A program made the translations under genes and the position numbers. The notes beneath the pieces are model-generated. The model did no database searches. It worked only from the letters and a program-made list of their open reading frames with translations, and was not told where the DNA came from. 57,542 nt of DNA from Fastidiosipila sp. (GTDB lineage Bacteria; Bacillota; Clostridia; Saccharofermentanales; DTU023), in contig DUQI01000013.1 in NCBI GenBank assembly GCA_012837885.1, positions 1 to 57,542 on the forward strand. The letters run 5' to 3'. Numbering within the stretch: position 1 is the first letter of the stretch; each line of letters opens with the position of its first letter. This document shows positions 1-8,185 of the stretch, in pieces.

Positions 1-729
1 ACGCTCGATGCCTTCAATCAGGGGATGCTGGCACACGGTCTCGAGGGGCTGGAGGGCATCCATTTTCATGCGCTCTGCGAAGATTCGGCCGAGACACTGG
101 AGCGTACGCTCGAACATGTCTACCGGCAGTATCTGCCGATTTTGCAGGCCTGGCCTGGCGGCTTGAAATGGTTCAATCTGGGAGGCGGTCACCATGTGAC
201 GCGCGACGGCTACAACATCGATCTTCTGATCAGGCTCCTCAAAGAGGCAAAAGAGAAGACAGGCGCTCAGATCTATATTGAGCCGGGTGAGGCGATCGCC
301 CTGAATGCCGGTCATCTCGTCAGCACGGTGCTCGATATCGGTAAGAATGAGCTCGACTTTGCGATCCTCGACACGTCGGTCGTCTGTCATATGCCGGATG
401 TCTTGGAAATGCCTTATCGACCGCGCTGTCATGTCCTCTATCAAGACGGCAGAGAAGCCGAAGGACTGATGCCGGGTGAGGCGGCATACACGTATCGTCT
501 CGGCGGTCCGACTTGTCTTGCCGGCGATGTCGTCGGCGAGTACGCATTCCCCGAGCCGCTAAACCAGGGCGACCGGATCATCTTTCACGATATGGCCATC
601 TATACGATGGTCAAGACGAATACGTTCAACGGGATGCCGCTCCCGGCGATCGTCACGCAAGACGGTGAGCAGACACAAGTGCTGCGCACATTCAGTTATG
701 AAGACTTTAAGATGAGACTCGGGAGTTAA
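1..729 (+). CDS. nspC: Carboxynorspermidine decarboxylase, 3' part
   Basis: This is the last 242 codons of a cytoplasmic PLP-dependent decarboxylase that converts carboxy(nor)spermidine to (nor)spermidine, the final step of the alternative polyamine pathway. The frame is open from base 1, so the start codon and the PLP-lysine region lie upstream of the window. Visible family motifs are the phosphate-binding segment EPGEAIALNAG (about residue 95 of the visible part), the cysteine motif CLAGD, and the C-terminal MAIYTMVKTNTFNG. The stop TAA is 5 nt before the GTG of a MATE exporter, so the two are probably co-transcribed. The family call is firm; whether the substrate is the nor- or the spermidine form cannot be read here. 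Confidence 0.88.
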   Translation, partial: TLDAFNQGMLAHGLEGLEGIHFHALCEDSAETLERTLEHVYRQYLPILQAWPGGLKWFNLGGGHHVTRDGYNIDLLIRLLKEAKEKTGAQIYIEPGEAIALNAGHLVSTVLDIGKNELDFAILDTSVVCHMPDVLEMPYRPRCHVLYQDGREAEGLMPGEAAYTYRLGGPTCLAGDVVGEYAFPEPLNQGDRIIFHDMAIYTMVKTNTFNGMPLPAIVTQDGEQTQVLRTFSYEDFKMRLGS

Positions 730-734
730 CGAAG

Positions 735-2102
735 GTGAAACTCGGTCGTGTAAATCTCGTTGAAGGCGTTATCTGGCGCAGTCTGGTGCTTTATGCACTG
801 CCGCTTTTGCTGTCCAATTTCCTGCAGCAGCTTTACAACACGGCCGACCTTCTGATCGTCGGTCGCTACGCCGGCAGCCACGCGATGGGATCGGTCGGTG
901 CGATCGGCTCGGTGACGGCGATGCTCGTCGGTCTGGCGGTCGGACTGGCGACCGGTTGTACGGTCGTCGTCTCGCAGTATTACGGTGCCGAAGACTATGA
1001 CGGTCTCTTCAAGACGGTGCATACAGCTATGGCAATCGCCGTCGGCGGCGGCATTATCCTTACGGCCGCCGGCATACTGCTCGCGCCTTTCTTGCTCAAC
1101 TTGATGAATACGCCGCCCGAGATCTTCGATGGTGCCGTACTCTATATGCGCATCTATTTCGGCGGCATCATCCCGACCTTGATCTACAATATGGGAGCCG
1201 GAATTTTGAATGCCGTCGGTGACTCGAAGCGGCCGTTTTCCTTCCTGCTCGTTTCGGCGGTCACGAATGTTTTGTTCGATATCGTACTGGTCGCCTGGCT
1301 CTCTCTCGGTGTCGCCGGTGCCGCGATCGCGACGGTGATCGCTCAGGTCGTCGCTGCCTTGCTCGTCCTGATCAGCTTGACGAGGACGCACTCGCCGTAC
1401 CGCGTCTTTATTAAAGATATTCGTTTCCACAAAGAGGTCTTGAAGAAGGTGTCGCGGATCGGACTTCCGGCCGGCACGCAGAGCGTGTTGATCTCGATTT
1501 CGAACACGTTCATTCAGGCCAAGGTCAACTCATTCGGTGCCATGGCCGTAGCCGGTGTCGCGGTCGCCAACCGTGTCGACGGCTTTATCTTTGTCGTGAT
1601 GAACGCGATCAGTCTGGCTACGATGACCTTCACGGGGCAAAATGTCGGAGCCGCCAAACCGGATCGTGTGAGAAGGGGACTCTATACGTCGGCCGTGATG
1701 GTCGTCGCTGTCTCTTTGTCCCTCGCCTGGACGGTGTTAAGCTTTGCGCCGACGATCGCCTCATGGTTCAATGACGATCCGGGCGTGACCTTCTACACGG
1801 TCCGCATGATGTCTTTCATCCTGCCGTTTTACTTCATCTTCGGTTTGAATGACGTGATCAGCGGATTTTTACGCGGCCGCGGCAAATCGATGGTGCCGAT
1901 GCTCACGAGCCTGATCTTCATGACGGGTGCCAGACTGCTCTGGATCTGGCTGGTCACCCCGTCCTGGCCGTCGATCGATGTCGTCTTTATGGCGTATCCG
2001 GTCACCTGGCTGCTGACCTTCATCGTCTTGTTCATCTACCTGTTGAAGACGTACGGGTTTAGAAGCGACCGGCATGAAGAAAAAGAGCTCGAACGCCTCT
2101 AG
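735..2102 (+). CDS. MATE family multidrug/cation efflux transporter
   Basis: A 455-residue integral membrane protein of the MATE family, which exports drugs or organic cations in exchange for Na+ or H+. About 12 hydrophobic helices are visible, arranged as two homologous halves. The N-terminal stretch (LPLLLSNFLQQLYNTADLLIVGRY) in the first helices, and the early second-half segment with asparagines and glutamine, are typical of the NorM/DinF/MepA-like branch. The GTG start at 735 lies only 5 nt after nspC, which implies an operon and translational coupling; the Shine-Dalgarno is weak (GAAG). Lying behind a polyamine gene it might export a polyamine, but that is inference. A hairpin with a T-run overlaps its stop codon. 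Confidence 0.9.
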   Translation: MKLGRVNLVEGVIWRSLVLYALPLLLSNFLQQLYNTADLLIVGRYAGSHAMGSVGAIGSVTAMLVGLAVGLATGCTVVVSQYYGAEDYDGLFKTVHTAMAIAVGGGIILTAAGILLAPFLLNLMNTPPEIFDGAVLYMRIYFGGIIPTLIYNMGAGILNAVGDSKRPFSFLLVSAVTNVLFDIVLVAWLSLGVAGAAIATVIAQVVAALLVLISLTRTHSPYRVFIKDIRFHKEVLKKVSRIGLPAGTQSVLISISNTFIQAKVNSFGAMAVAGVAVANRVDGFIFVVMNAISLATMTFTGQNVGAAKPDRVRRGLYTSAVMVVAVSLSLAWTVLSFAPTIASWFNDDPGVTFYTVRMMSFILPFYFIFGLNDVISGFLRGRGKSMVPMLTSLIFMTGARLLWIWLVTPSWPSIDVVFMAYPVTWLLTFIVLFIYLLKTYGFRSDRHEEKELERL

Positions 2103-2118
2103 CCTTCGAGCTATTTTT
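2086..2118. terminator. Bidirectional rho-independent terminator
   Basis: The 8-bp stem AGCTCGAA (2086-2093) / TTCGAGCT (2105-2112) has an 11-nt loop containing the MATE stop codon. It is followed by ATTTTT on the plus strand and by CTTTTTC on the minus strand. It sits between the convergent MATE gene and the aspS-gatC/gatA/gatB operon and can end both. Confidence 0.7.
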
Positions 2119-2167
2119 AACTATATATTTTTTCTGTTTCTTTTTTGGTTTCTCTCTCAGTCGATTT

Positions 2168-3577
2168 TTACTTTAACCGATCCTCCAGCAGTGTGCGGAT
2201 CAAGACGGGATTGGCACGTCCTTTCGTCTTTTGCATCACCATGCCGATCAGCGACTGCAGCGCTTTCTTTTTGCCGGCCTTATAGTCTTCGGCTACGCTC
2301 GCTCTTTCTTTCAGGACTTCCAGGACGAACGGCAGTAAAGTTGCTTCATCGTTGATCTGCAGCAGATCATGTTCCGCGACATACTGACGCGGTGAGACAC
2401 CTGTCTCTAATAAGGCACTGAGTACCTTCTTCGCTGTCGAAGAGTTGATCTCGCCGTCGGCCTGCAAATCGGCCAGTTCGGCCAGTTTTACCGGGTCCGG
2501 CAGCGGGTGATCTTTTTGCAGATTCGGCATGTCGGAGATCAGGATATTGGCGATCGTTTTCGGCGCTGTCGTCGCCTTTGCCGCCTTTTCGAAGTAGTCG
2601 GCCATATCGCGTTCATCGGTCAGGCGTTCGGCGTCATAAGCAGAGATATCAAAATCTTTGATGTAACGCGCTTTTCTCGCGTCCGGAAGCTCCGGGATCT
2701 CGCTTTTCAGAGCCTCGATTTCTTTGTCTTCGAGCCGGATCGGGACGAGGTCCGGATCCGGGAAATAGCGATAATCGTCGGCATCTTCCTTCGTCCGCAT
2801 CGAGGTCGACTGTCCCGTTTTATCATCGAAGCGGCGAGTCTCCTGGATAATCGTGCCGCCCGCTTCGAGTACGTCGACCTGACGTTTGAATTCGCCTTCG
2901 ATCGCTTTGCCGACAAAGGCGAAGCTGTTGATGTTCTTCATCTCGGTTCTCGTGCCGAGCGTCTTGTCACCTTTTTTCCTTACGGACAAGTTGACGTCGC
3001 AGCGCATCTCGCCTTCTTGCATTCTGGCCAGCGTGATCCCGGTATAGACCATGATCGCGCGCAGCTTTTTCAGGAACGCGATCGCTTCTTCGGCGCTCCG
3101 GATATCCGGCTCACTGACGATCTCGATCAGGGGAACCCCTGCGCGGTTGCAGTCGACCAGCGTGCCTTCTCCTTCTATGTGGACCAGTTTGCCGGCATCT
3201 TCTTCCATATGGATCCTCGTCAGGCGGATCGTCTTTTGACCTGCTTCCGTCTCGATGTCGACCTTGCCGCCGCTGACGATCGGGTGTTCGTTTTGCGAAA
3301 TCTGATACGCCTTCGGAAGGTCCGGATAGAAGTAGTTCTTGCGGTCCATCTGCGACATGTGGTTGATCGTTCCGCCGACGGCCAGACCGGCCTTGACGGC
3401 GAATTCGACGACCTCTCGGTTCATCACGGGCAACGTGCCCGGCATCGAGGTGCAGACTTCACACGTCTGGGTATTCGGTGCAGGATCTTCCTTGATCTCA
3501 CAGAAACAGAAGATCTTGCGCTTCGTATGCAGTTCGATGTGGACTTCGAGACCGATAACGGCTTCATAGTCGCTCAT
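2168..3577 (-). CDS. gatB: Asp-tRNA(Asn)/Glu-tRNA(Gln) amidotransferase subunit B
   Basis: A 469-residue GatB, the subunit of GatCAB that binds misacylated Asp-tRNA(Asn) or Glu-tRNA(Gln), phosphorylates the side chain with ATP, and receives ammonia from GatA. It has the usual family length. Visible are the N-terminal GLEVHIEL motif, four cysteines at residues 24, 26, 39 and 42 matching the GatB zinc site, the DRKNYFYPDLPKAYQISQ core, and a C-terminal helical YqeY-like tRNA-binding tail. The ATG overlaps the gatA stop as ATGA (3577-3574) and is preceded by a strong GAGGAGGTG site within gatA, so translation is coupled. It is the last gene of the operon. Confidence 0.96.
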   Translation of the reverse strand: MSDYEAVIGLEVHIELHTKRKIFCFCEIKEDPAPNTQTCEVCTSMPGTLPVMNREVVEFAVKAGLAVGGTINHMSQMDRKNYFYPDLPKAYQISQNEHPIVSGGKVDIETEAGQKTIRLTRIHMEEDAGKLVHIEGEGTLVDCNRAGVPLIEIVSEPDIRSAEEAIAFLKKLRAIMVYTGITLARMQEGEMRCDVNLSVRKKGDKTLGTRTEMKNINSFAFVGKAIEGEFKRQVDVLEAGGTIIQETRRFDDKTGQSTSMRTKEDADDYRYFPDPDLVPIRLEDKEIEALKSEIPELPDARKARYIKDFDISAYDAERLTDERDMADYFEKAAKATTAPKTIANILISDMPNLQKDHPLPDPVKLAELADLQADGEINSSTAKKVLSALLETGVSPRQYVAEHDLLQINDEATLLPFVLEVLKERASVAEDYKAGKKKALQSLIGMVMQKTKGRANPVLIRTLLEDRLK

Positions 3578-5016
3578 CTCGTCACCTCCTCGATACTGAC
3601 GCCCGCCCGGTAGAGGAGACGTTCCTGGAAGCGGTTCCCGATCAGCTGGAGGCCGATCGGCAGTCCGTCTTCATCTTTCGCCACAGGCAGCGACAGGGCC
3701 GGCAGACCGGCCATCCCGATCGGCACCGTGTAGATATCGTTCAGATAGAGCTGAACCGGATCGGTGATCGATTGGCCGAGCGGCCAGGCGGTCACCGGTG
3801 CGACCGGCGCGATGAGCATTGAAACGGAGGCGAAGACACGTTTGAATTCGCTGCCGATCAAGGTGCGGATCTGTTGTGCTTTTTTGTAATAGGCATCGTA
3901 GTAGCCGGAGCTCAGCGCGAAGGTGCCGAGCATCAGGCGACGCTTCACTTCGGCTCCGAATCCTTCGCTTCTCGTCTTCACGTAGACATCGTCGAGCGAT
4001 TCGGCTCCTTCGGCCCGGTAGCCGTAGTGGATGCCGTCGAAGCGCGCCAGATTGGAGGACGCTTCGGCCGAGGAGATAAGGACGTAGGCCGGCAAGGCAA
4101 ATTTCAAAGACGGCAAGGAGACTTCCTTGATCGTGGCGCCGAGGCTTTCGAGTTTTTTCGCCACATCGAGTACGGCGTCTTTGATACTTTCAGCCAGTCC
4201 CTCACCGAAGAATTCGGTCGGCAGACCGAAGGTCAGCCCTTTGACACCGTCCGTGATGCCTACGGTATAATCGGGCTCTCTCACATGCAGACTCGTCGTA
4301 TCGCGCGGATCGTGTCCGGCGATGGCATTTAAGACGAGGGCGTTGTCTTTGACCGTTCTCGTGATCGGTCCCGCCTGATCGAGGGACGAGGCGAAAGCGA
4401 CGATGCCGTTTCTCGAGACGAGTCCATAGCTCGGACGAAGTCCGATCACACCGCAAAAGGCGGAGGGTTGCAAAATCGAGCCGCCCGTATCGGAGCCGAT
4501 GGCAAAGACGGCTTCATCTCCCGCGACGGCCGCTGCCGATCCGCCGGAACTGCCGCCCGGTACACGGTTCGTATTGCGCGGGTTTTTGGTCGCACCAAAG
4601 TACGACGTTTCGGACGTCTGCCCCATGGCAAACTCATCCATGTTGACCTTGCCGAGGAGCACCATACCGGCGTCGGCGAGACGATCGGCGACGGTCGCAC
4701 TGTACGGCGGTACGAAGTTTTCCAGTGTCTTCGAGGCGCATGTCGTTCTGATGCCCTTGGTACAGACGTTGTCTTTCAAGGCACCGGGAATACCGAGCAG
4801 CGGATTCGTCTCGGCTTTTGTCGCCAGACGTTTGTCAGCTGCCTTTGCGTCTTCGATCGCGCGCTCTGCCGTGACCGTAATGAACGCATTCAACTCCGGT
4901 TCTTTTTGTTCGATCATCTGCAGGCTGTGCCTGGTCAGTTCCTCGGCGGAGAATTCGCGTGTCCGGAGCCCCTCGCTCAACTCGGAGATCGTCATCTGAT
5001 TGACCTTATCTATCAT
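3574..5016 (-). CDS. gatA: Asp-tRNA(Asn)/Glu-tRNA(Gln) amidotransferase subunit A
   Basis: A 480-residue amidase-signature glutaminase of GatCAB, which releases ammonia from glutamine and channels it to GatB. The catalytic triad is present: K81 (GALKDN), cis-serine S156 (GGSSGGS) and nucleophile S180 (TGGS). The normally invariant arginine just after the nucleophile (GGSIRQP in most GatA) reads leucine here (L182; codon TTG), although the rest of the motif is intact. I chose ATG 5016 rather than upstream in-frame codons because it overlaps the TGA of the AspRS-GatC gene as ATGA and gives the usual N-terminus (MIDKVNQMTISEL). It is the middle gene of the coupled operon. Confidence 0.95.
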   Translation of the reverse strand: MIDKVNQMTISELSEGLRTREFSAEELTRHSLQMIEQKEPELNAFITVTAERAIEDAKAADKRLATKAETNPLLGIPGALKDNVCTKGIRTTCASKTLENFVPPYSATVADRLADAGMVLLGKVNMDEFAMGQTSETSYFGATKNPRNTNRVPGGSSGGSAAAVAGDEAVFAIGSDTGGSILQPSAFCGVIGLRPSYGLVSRNGIVAFASSLDQAGPITRTVKDNALVLNAIAGHDPRDTTSLHVREPDYTVGITDGVKGLTFGLPTEFFGEGLAESIKDAVLDVAKKLESLGATIKEVSLPSLKFALPAYVLISSAEASSNLARFDGIHYGYRAEGAESLDDVYVKTRSEGFGAEVKRRLMLGTFALSSGYYDAYYKKAQQIRTLIGSEFKRVFASVSMLIAPVAPVTAWPLGQSITDPVQLYLNDIYTVPIGMAGLPALSLPVAKDEDGLPIGLQLIGNRFQERLLYRAGVSIEEVTR

Positions 5017-7091
5017 TCCAACACCTCTGGTACGAAGAAACACCCGTCTTGTTCTGCGGGCGCGTTTTGTAAAAGCTCTTTTTGCGTCAAACCGAGCGTG
5101 CGCAAATCTTGATCTTGAAACACGTTCTCTCTTTCCTCGCTGGCTTCTTCTTCCGAAGTTTCAACGTCCCTCAACGTCGATGCCAGATCGAGCGCACTTT
5201 CGAGCGCTTTCTCATAGCGCGGAATGTCTTCTGGTGCAATCTCGATACGCGTCAGCTCGGCGATCCTGGCCAGATCGAAAGCCGGTTTCTTTTTTTTCTC
5301 ACGACCCTCTGCCTCGGCTTCTTTTAACGCTTCGCCGGTCAAGGCGAGATTTAAAAGATCGAGCTGTGCCTGGTCGACGACGCCGGGCGCTTCGGTCATC
5401 GGATCGGACGCATCCTTGATCTTCGGAAAAGCGATGACTTCCCTGAGATTCAATTCATTTAGCATGAGCATCACGAGACGGTCGAGGCCGAAGGCGAAGC
5501 CGCCGTGCGGCGGCGTGCCGAAACGGAACGCGTTCAGCATGAAGCCGAAGCGCGCTTCGATCTCTTCATCGCTGAAACCGAGCGCGCTGAATACCTGCTT
5601 TTGAATGTCGCGGTCATGGATCCGGATGCTGCCGGAGCCGAGTTCAGTACCGTTCAATACGACGTCGTACGCCTGAGAGCGGACCTTGCCGGGATCGGAG
5701 ATCAATAAGGGGACATCTTCTTTGTAAGGCATCGTGAACGGATGATGTTGCGGTGACCAGCGAGCGTTTTCCTCGTCGTATTCGAACATCGGAAAATCGG
5801 TCACGATCAGGAAGCGGTACTGGTCGGAGATGAGGTCTCTTCTTCTCGCGATTTCGCCTCTCAGAAGTCCCATGACCTTTCGTACTGTCTCCAGCGTATC
5901 GGCGGAGAAGACAATGAAATCGCCCGGTTTCGCAGCGACCTTGTCGAGGACCGCTTGAAGGTCCGACTCGGACATGAATTTTGTCAAAATGGAGTAGATC
6001 TCACCGTCCGGGCGATAGGCGATCCAGGCCATGCCCTTGGCGCCGCTCTCGATCGCGAAACGTGTCAGATCGTCGATCTCCGAGCGCGGCATATCGGCCG
6101 CACCGGGGATATTGATCGCGCGCACGACGCCGCCGGCGGCGATCGCCTGCTTGAATACGGTAAAGCCGGAATCTTTCAAGACGTCCGTCAGATCGACGAT
6201 ATCCAAATCGAATCTAAGATCCGGTTTATCGCTGCCGTAGCGGTCCATCGCCTCCTGCCACGTGATGCGCGGAAACGGCTCGTCCAAGGTAATACCACCC
6301 GCTTCACGCATGACATACTTGAACAAGCGCTCGAGCAGGGTCAACACATCTTCCTGATCGACAAACGACATCTCGAGGTCGAGCTGGGTGAATTCCGGCT
6401 GGCGGTCGGCCCGTAGATCTTCGTCGCGGAAACATCTCGCGATCTGATAGTACTTGTCGACTCCGCCGACCATCAAAAGCTGTTTAAAGATCTGAGGTGA
6501 TTGCGGCAGGGCGTAAAAGTGTCCCGGATGAATACGGCTCGGCACGAGGTAATCGCGCGCGCCTTCCGGCGTACTTTTCGTGAGCATCGGTGTCTCTACA
6601 TCGATGAAGCCCTCGTCATCCATGAAATCGCGGATCGCCTGGGCGACCTTATGTCGCATGCGCAAATTCTTTTGCATGCGCGGCCGGCGCAGGTCCAAAA
6701 ACCGGTATTTAAGTCTCAGCTCTTCTCTGACCGGCGTGTTATCGTCGATGCTGAAAGGCAGTGTCTCTGCCTCGGATAAAACCTCGGCACGCTCGACTTT
6801 CAGCTCGATCGTGCCGGTTTCAAGCCTCGGATTGATAGTCTCCGGATCGCGTTTCGTCAGCGTACCGGCAGCCGCCAGAACCGATTGGATTCTGACTTGT
6901 TCAAACGTCGCGAACGTCGCTTCGTCGACCTGGTCCGAATTGGCGACGATCTGCAGCGTCCCTTCTTTATCGATCAGGTCGATAAAGATGACGCCGCCCA
7001 TGTCGCGTTTGTTTTGCACCCAGCCTGCTAAGACGACATGCTTGCCGATGTCGGCTTCGCGCAGAAGGCCACAGTAATCAGTGCGTTTCAA
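5013..7091 (-). CDS. aspS: Aspartyl-tRNA synthetase fused to amidotransferase subunit GatC
   Basis: A 692-residue fusion. Residues 1 to about 585 are a bacterial-type class II AspRS: an N-terminal OB-fold anticodon domain (GWVQNKRDMGG near residues 23-33), the FRDEDLRADRQPEF motif 2, an inserted GAD domain, and motif 3 (GFAFGLDRLVMLM). After a charged linker (about 586-605, containing EKKKK), residues 606-692 match GatC, with IAELTRIEIAPED at its start and the conserved end ELLQNAPAEQDGCFFVPEVLE. No separate gatC lies beside gatA and gatB, so this protein probably supplies GatC and tethers the synthetase to the amidotransferase. The start is TTG 7091 with GAGGAAG upstream. Residue 31 (Met), at the position that can influence tRNA(Asp)/tRNA(Asn) discrimination, is not decisive. 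Confidence 0.93.
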   Translation of the reverse strand: MKRTDYCGLLREADIGKHVVLAGWVQNKRDMGGVIFIDLIDKEGTLQIVANSDQVDEATFATFEQVRIQSVLAAAGTLTKRDPETINPRLETGTIELKVERAEVLSEAETLPFSIDDNTPVREELRLKYRFLDLRRPRMQKNLRMRHKVAQAIRDFMDDEGFIDVETPMLTKSTPEGARDYLVPSRIHPGHFYALPQSPQIFKQLLMVGGVDKYYQIARCFRDEDLRADRQPEFTQLDLEMSFVDQEDVLTLLERLFKYVMREAGGITLDEPFPRITWQEAMDRYGSDKPDLRFDLDIVDLTDVLKDSGFTVFKQAIAAGGVVRAINIPGAADMPRSEIDDLTRFAIESGAKGMAWIAYRPDGEIYSILTKFMSESDLQAVLDKVAAKPGDFIVFSADTLETVRKVMGLLRGEIARRRDLISDQYRFLIVTDFPMFEYDEENARWSPQHHPFTMPYKEDVPLLISDPGKVRSQAYDVVLNGTELGSGSIRIHDRDIQKQVFSALGFSDEEIEARFGFMLNAFRFGTPPHGGFAFGLDRLVMLMLNELNLREVIAFPKIKDASDPMTEAPGVVDQAQLDLLNLALTGEALKEAEAEGREKKKKPAFDLARIAELTRIEIAPEDIPRYEKALESALDLASTLRDVETSEEEASEERENVFQDQDLRTLGLTQKELLQNAPAEQDGCFFVPEVLE

Positions 7092-7168
7092 AATAGTCTT
7101 CCTCGTTTATATAGAAGTAGATCTCTTATTAGAGTCTGCAATCGTTATACCGAATCGAGGAGCGAATT

Positions 7169-8026
7169 TCAATTTTCCGGCTCAGATTCAGGGACGAGCG
7201 AATCGAGGATTCGCTGTAATACGTCGCGCTCTTCCTTCGTCAGCTCACCGAAAAACTGGTCATTGACTGACGTATAGATCGACTGGACGCTCTCTTTCAA
7301 GGCATGGCCTGCGGCCGACAAGGTCACGTAATTCGTGCGCCACTCGCGCTTTCTTTCGATCCAGCCAAGTTTTTCCATCTTGGTCAGCATCTGCGTGATG
7401 TTACCTTCGGAAACAAACAAAGATCGTGCCAACTCCTGCTGCGTCAGAGGTTCGTCCTGAGAGAGAGAAGACAGAATCTCCCATTGCGAGGCGGATATCT
7501 CTTTATCCTTGAGTGCTGTCTGCAGATCGCCCGTGCTCAGGCGATAGACCTGTGAAATACCAAGCAACAGATCACTACCGACTGCTGAAGTGTCCGTCTT
7601 TTCTTTCGCTACAGGCGGTTTCGTCTCGACGACAGTGGCATCGACCGGTTCGGCTGGCGCTTCTTCTTCTTTTTTCTTGGCCGGCTTTTCGACGCGCCGT
7701 TCTTTTTCTGTTTTCTTACGAGCTTCCGATTTCTTTTTCTTCAGTGGCGCAGACTTCTTCTTTTTCTTCGCCGGTTTTTCTTTTTGCTCGTCGCTAGCGA
7801 CTTCTTCCGCTTTTACCTTCTCGGCTTTTTTCTTTTTCTTTTTCGGAGCCGCTTTTTCGGGCGGTGCCGCTTCGACTTTCTTTTTCTTCTTCGGCTTTTT
7901 TTCTTTCGTCTCTTCGCTGACGCTCGCTTCAACTTCAGCCTGGAGGACTTTGTCCTTTTTCACCTTTTTCTTCGCTTTCGGTTTGTCTTTTACTTTGTCC
8001 TTCGATTTGTCCTTTTTCTTAGCCAT
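7169..8026 (-). CDS. MarR-family regulator with a long lysine-rich N-terminal tail
   Basis: A 285-residue protein in two parts. Residues 1 to about 150 are low-complexity, made of lysine runs with alanine, proline and glutamate (PAKKKKK, APKKKKKK, PAKKKEE), resembling eukaryotic histone H1 or actinobacterial HupB tails. Residues from about 155 form a MarR winged-helix domain (SQWEILSSLSQDEPLTQQELARSLFVSEGNITQMLTKME is the helix-turn-helix region). MarR proteins are usually 140-160 residues, so the tail doubles the size. I chose ATG 8026 over GTG 8032 because AGGAGT lies 8 nt upstream of the ATG. The gene is divergent from the RDD gene, with a palindrome between them that could be its own operator. 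Ligand and targets are unknown. Confidence 0.85.
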   Translation of the reverse strand: MAKKKDKSKDKVKDKPKAKKKVKKDKVLQAEVEASVSEETKEKKPKKKKKVEAAPPEKAAPKKKKKKAEKVKAEEVASDEQKEKPAKKKKKSAPLKKKKSEARKKTEKERRVEKPAKKKEEEAPAEPVDATVVETKPPVAKEKTDTSAVGSDLLLGISQVYRLSTGDLQTALKDKEISASQWEILSSLSQDEPLTQQELARSLFVSEGNITQMLTKMEKLGWIERKREWRTNYVTLSAAGHALKESVQSIYTSVNDQFFGELTKEERDVLQRILDSLVPESEPEN

Positions 8027-8122
8027 CTGCACTGACTCCTTCGCATGTCGCTGGCGAGTGCCGAATGCACGTTATTGTTTTAGCTGAAAAACGATCCGGC
8101 ACGTGATGAGTTGAGCGATAAG

Positions 8123-8144
8123 TTTACCATAAAAATGGTGTAAA
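8123..8144. promoter_or_regulatory. Candidate operator between the MarR and RDD genes
   Basis: Nested inverted repeats: outer TTTAC (8123-8127) / GTAAA (8140-8144) and inner ACCAT (8126-8130) / ATGGT (8135-8139) around AAAA. A related ATGGTTTAC follows at 8149-8157 and overlaps the -35 of the RDD promoter. MarR proteins usually bind short palindromes in the divergent region upstream of their own gene, so this is the natural candidate; no binding evidence exists here. Confidence 0.4.
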
Positions 8145-8151
8145 TCGATGG

Positions 8152-8179
8152 TTTACGGGCTTTCATGCTCTGCTATACT
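8152..8179 (+). promoter_or_regulatory. Candidate promoter of the RDD gene
   Basis: TTTACG (8152-8157), a 16-nt spacer, then TATACT (8174-8179). Only 6 nt separate the -10 from the ATG at 8186, so the transcript would start at or next to the start codon (leaderless). Confidence 0.45.
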
Positions 8180-8185
8180 TTTGCT

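Noticed and set aside
2507-3613. A 368-codon plus-strand frame across gatB
   Set aside because: Antisense shadow of gatB, with no recognisable protein features.
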